Part shown: positions 51,163 through 61,900 of the stretch, in pieces
Numbering within the stretch: the first letter of the stretch is position 1
How the letters are laid out: every line of letters begins with the position of its first letter
NCBI GenBank assembly: GCA_047974765.1
Contig: JBKECP010000014.1
Location: forward strand, 28,389 to 92,388
DNA length: 64,000 nt
Direction of reading: 5' to 3'
Origin: JBKECP01 sp047974765
Lineage (GTDB): Bacteria; Pseudomonadota; Gammaproteobacteria; Pseudomonadales; Halieaceae
Translations under genes and position numbers: made by a program
The notes under the pieces: model-generated
The model's database searches: none
Told to the model about the DNA's origin: nothing
Seen by the model: the letters and a program-made list of their open reading frames with translations, nothing else

Positions 51163-53100
51163 ATGGGCTTTTCGATAGAGTTCGAAGAGCTGGTCGGCAC
51201 ATATTGGCACCGCTGGGTCAGCAAGGCAGCGAGTTATCAGCACTTTCCACAAGCCAGTGTGTCACTTGAACATATTCGTCAGTCACTGGCGGTGTTTTTT
51301 CGTGTCAGTGGTGGTAATCCCTCGCTCAGTGTGGATGCCATTTCCGAACGTGAATCGCGGCATCGTTTGAGTTTCCGCCAGCGACTTGGTTTTAATTCGG
51401 AAATGATCGTGCAGCCGCGTCTTGATGAGGAAGCACTTTACCTGCCACCGGTGATTGATCTGTTCCCGGACGCAACGACTAACCGGGACCTCTATTTTTG
51501 GCTGGCCGCCTTCTTTGCCGCTATCAAAACCCTGCCTCATGTCGGCGATCCTTTGGTCGCCGATATTCTGCTGCTGCGGGAAGTGCAGCGTGCCAGCCAG
51601 GCAGCGCTGCATCGTTTCCCGGGGCTGGTAGCGCGCTATCGTCGACTACAGGCTGCTGCTTTGGCGGTGAGACCGCAGCGTAAACATCTACCGACACAGG
51701 AAGCCGCCATTGAATTGGCTTTGCGTATAATCCTTGGAGAAGCTCCGCCGACTAAACTGCCGGTGATAACCGAGGTGGTTTTACAGCCGCAACTTCCGCT
51801 TGAGGGTGTCTGTGCAGCTGCCGACTACCGGCATTTTTTGCCGGTTCCTCTGTGGGGCGTAATGGCCTCCAGTGAGCACGTCAGCTACGAGCAGGGTATG
51901 GATGAAGAGGAAGAGGGCGAGGATACCGAAGAGGATAATCAGCCCCTTGACAGTGGTGCCCGCAAGGCTTCACGGCAGCAACAGGATCAGGCCGAGCGCG
52001 ATGACCCGCTGATTTTCAACCGGTTTGAAAAAATGCTGTCGTTCTCGGAGATGGTCAACCTCAACCGGATGGTGGACGATGAGCCTGATGAAAATGCCAG
52101 TAAAACCGCCGAGCAGTTAGATGAACTGACGCTCAGCCCTCACCAGAAAAAAGCGGCTTCGCGTCTTCAGGTAGAGCTGGATTTGCCAGCAGAGGCATTG
52201 ATAGAAGGCGAGCTCTCGGGCACTTATACCTATCCAGAGTGGAATTACCGTAAAGGTCTGTACCTGCCGGATCAAAGTCAGGTGCATCTGGAAATGCATG
52301 AAGAGGCCGAGCAAAGCTGGCAGCCCGATGAAAGCACTCAGCGCCGGGTGCGCCGCGTACAACGCCAGTTTGAGGCGCTGCGCCCCCGGCGTGTAGTGTT
52401 GCGGGCACAGCAGGAGGGCTCTGAGCTGGATACAGATGCGGCTGTTAGGGGCTATTGCGACCAGCTGGCTACCGGTGTGCCCAGTGAAAATGTCTATCTT
52501 GATACTCGCCCCGGGGCAAGAGATCTGGCGGTCAATGTGCTGGTTGACAACTCCCTGTCGACGGAGGCCTGGCTGGAGGATCGGCGGGTGATCGATGTTA
52601 TTCAGGAGGCCTTGATCGTGCTGACCCACGGTTTGCACCGCTGTGGTGATGACTACGCCATTACCACGTTCACTTCCCACCGCCGTAATAATGTCTGGCT
52701 TAAGCGTATCAAGGATTTTGACGAAACACCGGGCCTGAGAATTGACCGCCGCATCGCGGCACTGGCACCAGGCTCCTATACCCGTATGGGGCCAGCCATT
52801 CGCCATGCTGTGCATGAGCTTGCTGAACGGCCAAACCGTTTTCGCCTGCTGCTGCTGCTCAGTGACGGCAAGCCCAACGACACCGACTACTACGAAGGGC
52901 GCTATGCAATCGAGGATACCCGCCGGGCGGTGCTGGATGCGCGGCAGGAGGAGGTGCGCGTGTTCGGGGTGACGGTCGATCGGGAAGCGGGGCAATATAT
53001 TCCACGTATTTTTGGTCGTGGCGGTTATGCCCTGGTTGATCGCCCGGAGAAACTCAGTGAAGCCCTGCCGCGTATTTATCGTCAGATTACGACAGGCTAA
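51163..53100 (+). CDS. norD: NorD, VWA-domain NO reductase activation protein
   Basis: This is the partner of NorQ in maturation of NO reductase, with 645 residues. The C-terminal von Willebrand A domain has the MIDAS motif in VLVDNSLSTEAW (DxSxS) and LLLLSDGKPNDTDYYEGRYAIEDT. The middle contains a strongly acidic stretch (DEEEEGEDTEED) usual for the family. Ribosome site AAGGAGC precedes ATG 51163. It is the last gene of the nor operon. Confidence 0.93.
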   Translation: MGFSIEFEELVGTYWHRWVSKAASYQHFPQASVSLEHIRQSLAVFFRVSGGNPSLSVDAISERESRHRLSFRQRLGFNSEMIVQPRLDEEALYLPPVIDLFPDATTNRDLYFWLAAFFAAIKTLPHVGDPLVADILLLREVQRASQAALHRFPGLVARYRRLQAAALAVRPQRKHLPTQEAAIELALRIILGEAPPTKLPVITEVVLQPQLPLEGVCAAADYRHFLPVPLWGVMASSEHVSYEQGMDEEEEGEDTEEDNQPLDSGARKASRQQQDQAERDDPLIFNRFEKMLSFSEMVNLNRMVDDEPDENASKTAEQLDELTLSPHQKKAASRLQVELDLPAEALIEGELSGTYTYPEWNYRKGLYLPDQSQVHLEMHEEAEQSWQPDESTQRRVRRVQRQFEALRPRRVVLRAQQEGSELDTDAAVRGYCDQLATGVPSENVYLDTRPGARDLAVNVLVDNSLSTEAWLEDRRVIDVIQEALIVLTHGLHRCGDDYAITTFTSHRRNNVWLKRIKDFDETPGLRIDRRIAALAPGSYTRMGPAIRHAVHELAERPNRFRLLLLLSDGKPNDTDYYEGRYAIEDTRRAVLDARQEEVRVFGVTVDREAGQYIPRIFGRGGYALVDRPEKLSEALPRIYRQITTG

Positions 53101-53102
53101 GC

Positions 53103-53480
53103 TCAATCAGTTCCGGCTATGCCCCGATTGTCGATCAACCGGTTGAGGCCAAAGGCGCAGCGGTAAATCAACCAGACAATCAGGCAGGTAAAAACCATAT
53201 ATCCGAAAGTCCAGGACAGTCTGGGTGTCAGCTGTGCCGAGCCAAAGGCCCACCACAGGAGACCACCTGAAATCAGTCCGACATATGACCAGACAACCGT
53301 CATTATCTGATAGCGCAAATGGCTGTTCACCCAGCTGGCGCTGCGTGGCAACCAGAGTGCTGCTATGACAACGGCGATCAAGGCCGTAGGTGGCAGCATG
53401 ATGCTGCCCATCAGCAAGCCGTAGGCAATAATAGCAGTACCACGCCCACTCGCATCTTTGGTGTGAGTCTGATTGAGCAT
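53103..53480 (-). CDS. DUF4870-like small membrane protein
   Basis: This protein of about 125 residues has three to four hydrophobic helices and resembles DUF4870: an amphipathic SWVNSHLRYQIMTVVWSYVG near the middle and a closing IVWLIYRCAFGLNRLIDNR. Its function is unknown. It is convergent with norD, with only a two-base gap between stops. ATG 53480 is preferred because GGGG lies six bases upstream; an earlier ATG at 53492 has no ribosome site. Confidence 0.6.
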   Translation of the reverse strand: MLNQTHTKDASGRGTAIIAYGLLMGSIMLPPTALIAVVIAALWLPRSASWVNSHLRYQIMTVVWSYVGLISGGLLWWAFGSAQLTPRLSWTFGYMVFTCLIVWLIYRCAFGLNRLIDNRGIAGTD

Positions 53481-53766
53481 TTTATGCCCCATAAAATAAT
53501 CTGTTGATGAAAAATATATCCTGAAAATATTAAAAATTCATTGATTAAATCTGGTATCGAACTATACCTGTATGGATGCAATATACCAATAAGGTGCTGT
53601 GTAAATTTACCACCATAAAACTATAAACTAACACAATGATTTCCTGCCTTGCGCTCTTATTTATAGCAATAAAATACTAAAATTACAGAGTAATCAGTTT
53701 TTTTTTGCAAGATTATAAAGTGATTACAAATTTATATTTTTTACGGCTATATCAGGAGTCCATAGT
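53481..53766. other. AT-rich divergent spacer before outer-membrane protein
   Basis: This 286-base region is clearly richer in A and T than its neighbours and has no gene. It should carry the promoter of the barrel protein. Several TATA-like sequences make an exact choice impossible. Confidence 0.4.
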
Positions 53767-54975
53767 ATGACATGTACAACCAGGGGATGCGCAGCGTTCC
53801 TGACTTTTGCTGCCTTTATGAGTCCGCCTGTAGCGAGTGCCGCAGACAATATTGAAGAAGCTTTTTCTGAAGGTACAACCTATTTTGATTTTCGTTTGCG
53901 CTATGAAGGAGTTGATCAGGAGGGTGATCTGGATAATGCCGAAGCACTGACGTTGCGCAGTCGGCTTGGTTTTGTGACAGCGCCGGTGCAGGGTATTTCC
54001 GCAAGGATTGAATTTGAAGATTCGCGCTCAGTATTTGGTGTAGATGATTATTCGGTGCCGGCAAGCGGCTATAAACCCGGAGAGTATCCTGTTGTTGGCG
54101 ACCCTGAAAGTACCGAGGTGGATCAGGCTTATCTGCAATATGAAAACAATGGTTTTTTAGCTCGCGGTGGCCGCCAGGTCATTAATCTTGATAATGCCCG
54201 CTTTGTCGGGGATGTTGGATGGCGCCAGGATCGACAGACTTTTGATGCCGTTTCTGTCGCCTGGTCAAAAGATATGATTTCACTGAGTTATCAATACCTC
54301 GATCAACGCAATCGTATTTTTGCTGATGATGCTGATATTGATTCTTCGGATCATTTGCTGCACGGCGCTTATAAAATAGCCGGGTTTGGTGAGCTGTCAG
54401 CTTATGGTTACCTGCTCGAAGATGACGATCTGCCTTACGACAACAGCATTGATACCTACGGCCTGCGTTTTGCCGGTGAGCGCGGCGGCGACATCAAGAT
54501 AAGCTATGAGCTTGAATATGCCCGTCAGGATACGGAAAGAGGCAGCGATGATTACGATGCCGATTACTATCTGGCTGCTCTGGGCGTGAAATATAGCCTG
54601 TTTACGGTTAAAGCCGGTTATGAAGTGCTTGGCTCTGATGATGGTCAGTACGGATTTTCCACGCCGCTGGCAACGCTACATAAATTCAACGGTTGGGCAG
54701 ATATGTTTTTGTCTACACCGGACGAAGGTCTGACAGATACCTATCTGAGTATTACCGCCGCTATTGGTCCTGGCAATCTGACAGCTACCTACCATGATTT
54801 TAATGCCGATGAGGATAGCGTAGCTTTGGATGAACTGGGTAGTGAAGTGGATGTTTCCTATGCCATGAAATTTGGTAAACACTACCAGGTGGGTTTGAAA
54901 TACGCTGCTTATAATGCGGATGATTACAGCACGGATACTGACAAATGGTGGTTGTGGGCGTCAGCATCGTTTTAA
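53767..54975 (+). CDS. Outer-membrane beta-barrel, alginate-export/porin-like
   Basis: This 402-residue protein has a signal peptide (cleavage near ASA, residues 24-26) and then alternating amphipathic strands ending in WWLWASASF, where the terminal Phe is the usual barrel-assembly signal. The opening TYFDFRLRYEGVDQEG and the LTLRSRLGF segment resemble the alginate-export/porin-like family in other marine bacteria. Loops are unusually rich in Asp and Glu. The ligand is unknown. Ribosome site CAGGAGT precedes ATG 53767. Confidence 0.75.
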   Translation: MTCTTRGCAAFLTFAAFMSPPVASAADNIEEAFSEGTTYFDFRLRYEGVDQEGDLDNAEALTLRSRLGFVTAPVQGISARIEFEDSRSVFGVDDYSVPASGYKPGEYPVVGDPESTEVDQAYLQYENNGFLARGGRQVINLDNARFVGDVGWRQDRQTFDAVSVAWSKDMISLSYQYLDQRNRIFADDADIDSSDHLLHGAYKIAGFGELSAYGYLLEDDDLPYDNSIDTYGLRFAGERGGDIKISYELEYARQDTERGSDDYDADYYLAALGVKYSLFTVKAGYEVLGSDDGQYGFSTPLATLHKFNGWADMFLSTPDEGLTDTYLSITAAIGPGNLTATYHDFNADEDSVALDELGSEVDVSYAMKFGKHYQVGLKYAAYNADDYSTDTDKWWLWASASF

Positions 54976-55003
54976 CGATGGAAATATTCACTGACTGTTT
55001 TGT

Positions 55004-55032
55004 AGCGGCTGTTATTTAAGGGCCGCTTTTTT
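55004..55032 (+). terminator. Rho-independent terminator after barrel protein
   Basis: AGCGGC (55004-55009) pairs with GCCGCT (55022-55027), followed by a T-run to 55032. Confidence 0.75.
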
Positions 55033-55519
55033 ATTGCGGTGATTTTTGCCAGATAGCCCTGGCTGACAAAAACACCTGTAATTATCAGTGATTTATTGTC
55101 AAATACGGTGTTCATAGGCTCGAATCAAGCAGTGGCCAGGTCTGATTCAGTTACCTCGATACCATCTTTGAATTTTACTCCCGCAATAACTTTTACCTGG
55201 TAGTCGAAGCCGTGCTGGCGGCGCCAGTTTTTCTGGGCAAACGACTCAGTTTAAACACTATATGCTGCATGCCATCTCGTGTGTCTCCCCGTCAGGATCG
55301 GAGTTTCTGCCTGCCCTGACTGAGTTATTCAGTTGGCGTTGCGCTTTTTAAATTCTCTGTGGTATTGTAAAAGCACATGGCTGCGAATGCGCTGGCTCCG
55401 TGACAATATGTCGATGGGTTGGGCTCCAGGGTTGGTTGCAAGCTGTCATCAGAATTCAGAATTATAAGTTTGCCGGAAGCGGTAAGTCTCGATAAGGGAA
55501 ATCAGTAGGGAAGTTTCTT
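55033..55519. other. Spacer with transposase relic, upstream of giant gene
   Basis: Nearly 490 bases without an intact gene. The relic at 55125-55250 is listed separately. The final 140 bases include the leader and a GGGAAG ribosome site for the gene at 55520. Confidence 0.5.
55125..55250 (-). pseudogene. C-terminal remnant of an IS256/Mutator-type transposase
   Basis: An uninterrupted minus-strand frame of 41 codons encodes KNWRRQHGFDYQVKVIAG, then VKFKDGIEVTESDLATA and a stop. The pattern W-R-R-x-x-G-F-x-x-x-x-K-V-I-x-G-V-K-F-x-D-G-I resembles the extreme C-terminus of IS256-family transposases, as I recall it. A stop codon closes the frame upstream and no inverted terminal repeats were seen. 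This is an old insertion scar beside the accessory locus. Confidence 0.5.
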
Positions 55520-55930
55520 ATGCGCAAGGCGTGTGTGACGTTGAGTGGGCTGATTTTGTCTTTTATGTTCGCACTCCCATCGCTTTCTTTGGCAAATCAG
55601 CCTGGCAAGGACTGGCTCGCTGATCAGGCCCGGCCTGATGGCGGCGTCTACAGCCCAGGTGACCTTGCAATCTCCTATCAATCCACGCTCGAGGCACTGA
55701 GTGTCCGTCTGCTGGCGGGTGATACGCTACAGCTTGAGCCAGCAGCACTGGCCGGCTTTGTTGCCGCTACCACCGGAAGTGACACAGAGTTGCTCGCTAC
55801 CAAAGTCATTGCGGGTACGCTAACAGCCGATGGCGAGCAGATTGCTTCCCTGCTGAGTGCCCGTCAAAACCCCGACGGTGGTTTTGGCGCCCTGCCGAGT
55901 TATCAAAGCACGCCCTTCGATACCTACTGA
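55520..55930 (+). pseudogene. 5' part of giant secreted gene, cut by in-frame TGA
   Basis: These 136 codons hold a signal peptide (cleavage near LSLA, residue 25) and the first alpha-helical repeats of a terpenoid-cyclase/prenyltransferase-like toroid, with QNPDGGFGALPSYQS. The frame ends with TGA at 55928-55930 (codon 137), but the same frame then stays open to 62821. The residues on both sides (STPFDTY before, ALKALEIAGG after) read as one repeat in which Trp (TGG) is likely at the stop. A single base change would restore it. Either the gene is newly inactivated, the TGA is read through, or this is a sequencing error. Start ATG 55520 with GGGAAG upstream. Confidence 0.75.
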
Positions 55931-55999
55931 GCACTGAAAGCGCTGGAAATTGCCGGCGGACTGAGTGGCGAAGCGCGCTTTGCGGCGCTGCAATACCTG

Positions 56000-58900
56000 G
56001 TGGACGCGCAAACTGCCTCCGGTTCTTGGACTTATGTGAGTACTCAATCGGTATTTCTGACAGGCCGCCTTGCCGATCTGCTGGCCAGCTATCAGGGGCA
56101 GATGGCCGCGGTAGGGGAGTCTCTGGCAGAAGCGCGGATCTTCCTGTCGAGCGCTGTAACAGACATAAACAACCTTTCTGCCGATTTCTTTGTCCCTTGC
56201 ACAGCCCTGTCGTCGCTCTCTGCCAGCAACACAGTGGGTGAGCTTTCCGAGCTGGCCGACGCCATTCTCGATGGTCAGTCTGCCAGCGGCAGTTGGGAAG
56301 ACGATGTTTACTCTACCGCGATCTGTTTACGCGCACTGCTTCAATACGAGGCGGGTAGTCAGGGCGTAATGCTGTCCTCAGTTTCCGGTAGGGCGGTTGT
56401 TTCAGGAAGCGCGAAACCGCTGGCTGGTGTGAGTGTGAGTTCAACCTCGAACCCTGAATTCAGTGCTGTCACCAACGCGTTGGGGCAGTTTTCACTAAGC
56501 GGGTTGAGTGATTCACTGCTTAATCTGGCGTTCACCAAGCCGGGTTATCTCACCACCATTCGTTCTGTCTCCCTTAGCGGTGGTCTGTTGGCACTTGGTG
56601 ATATTCCGCTGGCTGAAGATGATGGAGCGCTGAGAGTTCAAGGCAGGGTGCGCGACGCCAAAACCGGCGCAACTTTGGCAAATGCCAGGGTCAGCCTGAG
56701 TGGCCCGCAGTCGTATAGTACAGTTGTGGATGCGGCGGGAGAATTTGCCTTATCCGGCGTGGTTGCCGGAAATTATCAACTGACAGTTTCAGCCGCTGGA
56801 TACTACGACACCAGCTCTCAGCTGCAGCTGAGCATCGGTAACAACTACGATTATCAAGTGCGACTGGTGAGCTTGAGTACCGTGCTGGATGACACCCCTG
56901 CAGTCATTTCAGGCCGGATTATTGATGGCGGTACAGGATTGCCGCTGAGCGGAGTGGCTGTGACTCTGCAAGGTTCAGGCTCTACCACGTCATCCGTTGG
57001 TGGATTGTTCAATTTTGATGCTGTGGCGAGAGGCGAGCACACGATCAACCTGCAAATGCCGGGCTATGGCAGCGCGACTTATCGCTTTACCTTTCCTGCA
57101 GGTAGTGCGGGAGAACTGGGTGATATCGCGCTCTATGCAAGCTCATCTCAGCTTGCTGCCGAGACGGTAACCTTGACAGTCGCAGTGCGAGATGCCGTTA
57201 CAGGCCTGCCGATTTCCGGCGCGATATTGACACAGGGGACTGCTACCGTATCGACCAACGCGGCGGGTGTGGCGGTTCTTGCAGATATTGCTTCCACGTC
57301 GTTCACGGTGAACGGCTCAGCTCATGGCTACCACGCCCAAACGGCCCAGGTCACCGTGTCCGGTTACGGCGATGTGTCGATATCGCTCAAATTAACACCC
57401 GATTCCGAAGAGCCCGTTACCGTCAATAGATTGAGCGGCGTTGTGAAGGATACCTCCGGCACGCCGCTTGAAGGCGTGGTGCTGGACGTGGATGGTGCTG
57501 GTCTCGGTGTTCAGAGCGATTCTGCGGGTCAGTATGTGATCAACGATATTGCAAACCTGTCCTTCGATCTGACGGCCGCCAAAGCAGGTTACAAGCCGTT
57601 CTCCCAGGCCATCAGCGTAGATACTTTTGGTAGTTACACGCTCGACATAGCCCTGGAAGAGGTCGGCACCGAAGGCTGGCAGATTTACTATGTGAACGCC
57701 CCAACAGGTGCTTTGGGTGCGCAGGCTGACGGGACATTTACCGCATCCGTACAAAACACAGCTTCGGAGGCATCATCGGCGATTTTGCGGGGCCGGGTAT
57801 TCAAGCCGGACGGCACCAAAGTGTCCGATATCCTGCCGATTGTACCTGGCGTTACCAGCGGCGCCGATGCCCTGGTGAGTTTTTCCGCCGGCGAAGTACT
57901 TGTTGTGTCTTTTCCCTTTAATACGGGCACGCTCTCACCCGGCACCTACCTGATCAAGGTGGATGTCGTTGAGCCGGGCACCCTGTCAGCGGATTTGCCC
58001 GATGGGGTTGTCTACGCCAGCAGTGCTGCTGAATTGTCGATTCAATCGACCCTGGGTTTGAGCGGCGACTTGAGTTTCGATCCGCCGTTGAGTCAGGCGG
58101 GCACGCAAGTCCCCATCGCTCTGGACGTATTATTGGTCAACAGCGGTAACGATATGCTGCCAGCAAGCAGCTACACCTTGACGATATCAAACGAAGTCGG
58201 CGATGTGCTGGTCAATGAGACCGCTGACGGAGAGGAACTCAATGCAGGCGATGTCAGCATGATGCTGTTCGGTGAGTGGATGCCCACTGAGGCGGGGCAC
58301 CTCACCGTTCAGGTTGTAAACGACAACTATCCCGATATCGGCGAAATCCTCGGCACCTACTATGTGGGTGATGTTGCCACTGCGTCCTTTACACTTGATC
58401 AATACGTATTCCCTGAAGGCGACCAGCAAACCGGCGCCTCTATCAATGTACGCGGCATCGATACCACACAGACGGCTTCCAGTGACCCGCTGTTTGAGCG
58501 GGCGATTGAGGCAGTGCGTATCGCAGGCGAATACGTAGGCCCGCAGTCCGTAAGCTGGAGCAAGCAAAACCGCTGCCTGGGTTGCCATGTTCAGACCCAG
58601 GCACTGGTGGGCATGGCCTCGTCGATGCCCTATACGGATATCGACGAAGAACAAGCGCTTTTCCTTTACAACATGATCGCGAGTTCGCAGCAGAATGATG
58701 GAGCCTTAAGAACGAGTGATGGACGATATATCAACGAGCAGCAAGCGCTTGGTGCATGGGCTCTGGTCGAATGGCCTGATCGGGAGTCTGCACATCGCGT
58801 CAAGTTGAGAGCATTAAAAAAATTGTGGTCCCTTCGTTTTTCTGGAAGCGCGGGTATTGGTTGGGATAAAAAGACAGCGGTTGGATGGATAGGGAATAAT

Positions 58901-61900
58901 AATTGTTGTGAACCTACCACTGCTATTGCAACCAGAGCAATTGTTGATTTTCTCCTTTCTGAATCTGCATTAGCTGAAGTATCTATGGCTGATTTTCTGG
59001 AGGAGTCTTCTTTTAGCCTGAGTAATCTACGTCAGTCGCCTTGGGGAGTTGATCAAAAAGGAGATACGCTGTTTATTGCAAAAACCGGCATGATTGAAGA
59101 GTACAACTTGCAGGGTAATACAAGCGAAATAGCCTTTCTGGCTGGCAGCAATGAGCAGTTCTATGATGTTGCGGTAGATGATGACGGAACGATGTACGTG
59201 ACCAGTCGCCGGAGCATATTGAAAATCCTTCCGGACGGAACGACGAACAGGGTTTATTTGAATGCTTACTGGCTCAAAGACATTGTTTTTTGGGGTGATG
59301 ATCTGTTCGCAACAGACATCACTAGTCACAAGATTTGGCGCATAACTCGAAATCTTGAAGCGTCGGTTTTCCTGGAAGGTGGTGCCTTGAAGGAGCCAAA
59401 TGGATTGGCGGTGAGTGCCGATGGTGAGCTGATTGTGGCTAACGGAGGCGGGTATAATCTGTTGGCAATTAATCAGCAAGGAGAAGTGAGTACGTTCAGA
59501 GACGGATTTTCCTACCCTCCATTTCAGGTTGCTTTCGCTGGTGATGGAGAGTCAGCTTGGGTATCGACAAAACAATTCTATTCAAGAGCCACACACACTT
59601 ATCCTACGCTACAGTTTGTTGGTGTCGATGGGCGTATAGAACCAATTTTCACCAACCGAACTGGCCAGCAATGGGGAATCCATAGCGTAGCGGAGCAGGA
59701 TGGGACAATCTATTTTATTAACACAAACATGAATACGCTTCATAAAGTGGTGACAGCTGAGCTTGATCGAAGCTTTGTTGACACACTGCGTAGTGCGCTC
59801 CCAAGGATTTCTCTCTACCTTCTGCGGAATCATCGGCAAAATAGTGCAGAGGTTGTCCAGATCGCCTTTCGGCTTATGGGGCTGGCCGAAATTAAAAAGG
59901 TATCGACGGATGCGGCACTTTTAGATGAAATTGAAGCTGCGATAGATTACATGGATCAGTTGCTTCGTAGTCGACAAAATTCAGACGGCGGCTGGGGGCT
60001 TTTTTCTGATTCGCTTGAGAGTGACGCACTGGTTACCGCCTGGGTGGGTTATGCCCTGGACTACACCGAACCCTCCGCGAGCGACCCAATGGTTCGCAGC
60101 GCAATTACTTACCTCCTGAACACACAAGATGGCGATGGTTCCTGGTCTAGCACTTATTTCAGCACACGCTATGCCGCCACCAGCGTAGTCATGGCTTATC
60201 TCCCCCGTGCTCTTAACCGTCTCGGCAGCCTGGATGTCAACGTAGAGCTGACGCTACCCTCATCCATTGCAATGAATTCGCCTTCCATAGCGCCTGCGAG
60301 CACTGAGGTATTAGGCAATGACTCAATCCACTATATCTGGGAGTTGATTGGTGTTACCGGCTCGGGTCGCGCCATCGATATGGACTTCGACCTTATCGAC
60401 CTGGTGCTGGGTGAACAGCGGCCCGCCGCTGAGTTGGCGGAGCTGCATTTTACTAACTCCTACACTGGGGAAGAGTTGGTGAGTTCCATCGACATTCCGG
60501 TAGTGACGGTGGAGAGTGAGTTGGTTCTAACGACCGATACAGATAAGCCCCGGTACATTGCCAACGAAGATGTTGCAGTTGCCACGGTATTGATCAATAG
60601 CGGCCCGGATTTCAGCAATGGCCGCTTGAAAGTACAGATTCAGTCGGCACTCGGCACAGTGGTGCAGACCATTGATACCCGTGTGGTCATGTCGCTCCCT
60701 GAGAGCGAAACGCTATCCATCACCTCAGATTGGAACACCGCCCTCTATCCGGCTGGCAACTACCGCGCCTACGCCTGGGTAGAAGATAGCGAGGGTAACA
60801 CCCGAGCGGATGCCACAGCGGCCTTCGAAATTCTGCCGTCTGATGGCCAGAAAGAGGTGCTTGATAGCGAGGCCTATAACTCGGCGATCAGTACCGATAA
60901 ACAAAGCTATACGCCCTATCAAACCGTGCAACTGTCCTCCAAGGTGATTAACGAGGCGTTGAACGCGACCCAGGCGCCGGTACTGGCCGCACTGAGGGTT
61001 ACATCGCCCAGCGGCGAAGTGGTGTTCAGCAAAAATATTGTGATTAACCAAATGGCGGCGAGTGCGGTAAACAGCTACTTCGACGATGTGCTGCTGAACG
61101 ATGCACAGCCGGGGCTCTATTATGCCTCTATCACTGTGTGGGATGCGCCGGTTCAGGTGGAGCTGACCAGCAGTGACACAATGTTCACGGTGATCGAGCA
61201 GCCGCTGGCCCACCTTGTTGGTGAGGTAAGTGTTGATCAAAGCACAGTGTATCGCGGCCAGCCGGTCACCTGTTCCGAGGAGGTCACCAACAAGTCTGAA
61301 TCGGTAGAGGTAGACGCTGAGCTGATCTACAGCCTCGTGAGCATTGATGAAGAAAGCAAGATCACGGTGGTAACAGAGGAGCATGCCTTTACGCCCTTGG
61401 CCACCTACGCCACCCAGCACGAGCACAGTACCGCCTCACTGGTGCCGGGCGGCTATGCCTGTGTCTTGCAAAGCCGTATTGATGAGGAGGTCACCACCCT
61501 CGATTTCGCCAGCTTCACTGTTGAAATTCAGTCGGTGGATTATGAAGTTGGCCTGAGTGGCCGTGGACGCCTGTTGATCCTGCTGGACTCAGCGACGGCA
61601 CCGGGTGCCAATGGTACGCGGGATATTTCATCGCTGGCGGGCCAGGACAGCTACCTGCGAGCTTTGCTGGATGCAGCAGGCTTCAGTTATACCATTGTCT
61701 TTACTGCAGATGACTTCAAACGCGAATTCTATAGCAGCCAATACCACAGCTACGCGCTCATGTCGGAGAAAGTTGGCTTGGACAACGCGGTGGAATATCA
61801 GCTGGGTGAGGCGGTGAACGCCGGAGCGGGGCTGTATATTGCCGGTGCCTTCAACCGCCGTAACAACCATCTGGAAAAAGTGCTGGGGATTGAGAGCAAA

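Noticed and set aside
52117..53106. 329-codon minus-strand frame opposite norD
   Set aside because: Fully antisense to norD, whose VWA domain and context are clear; a shadow.
55928..55930. TGA as a selenocysteine codon
   Set aside because: The repeat context suggests Trp. No SECIS-like hairpin was worked out and the protein is not a redox family at this position.
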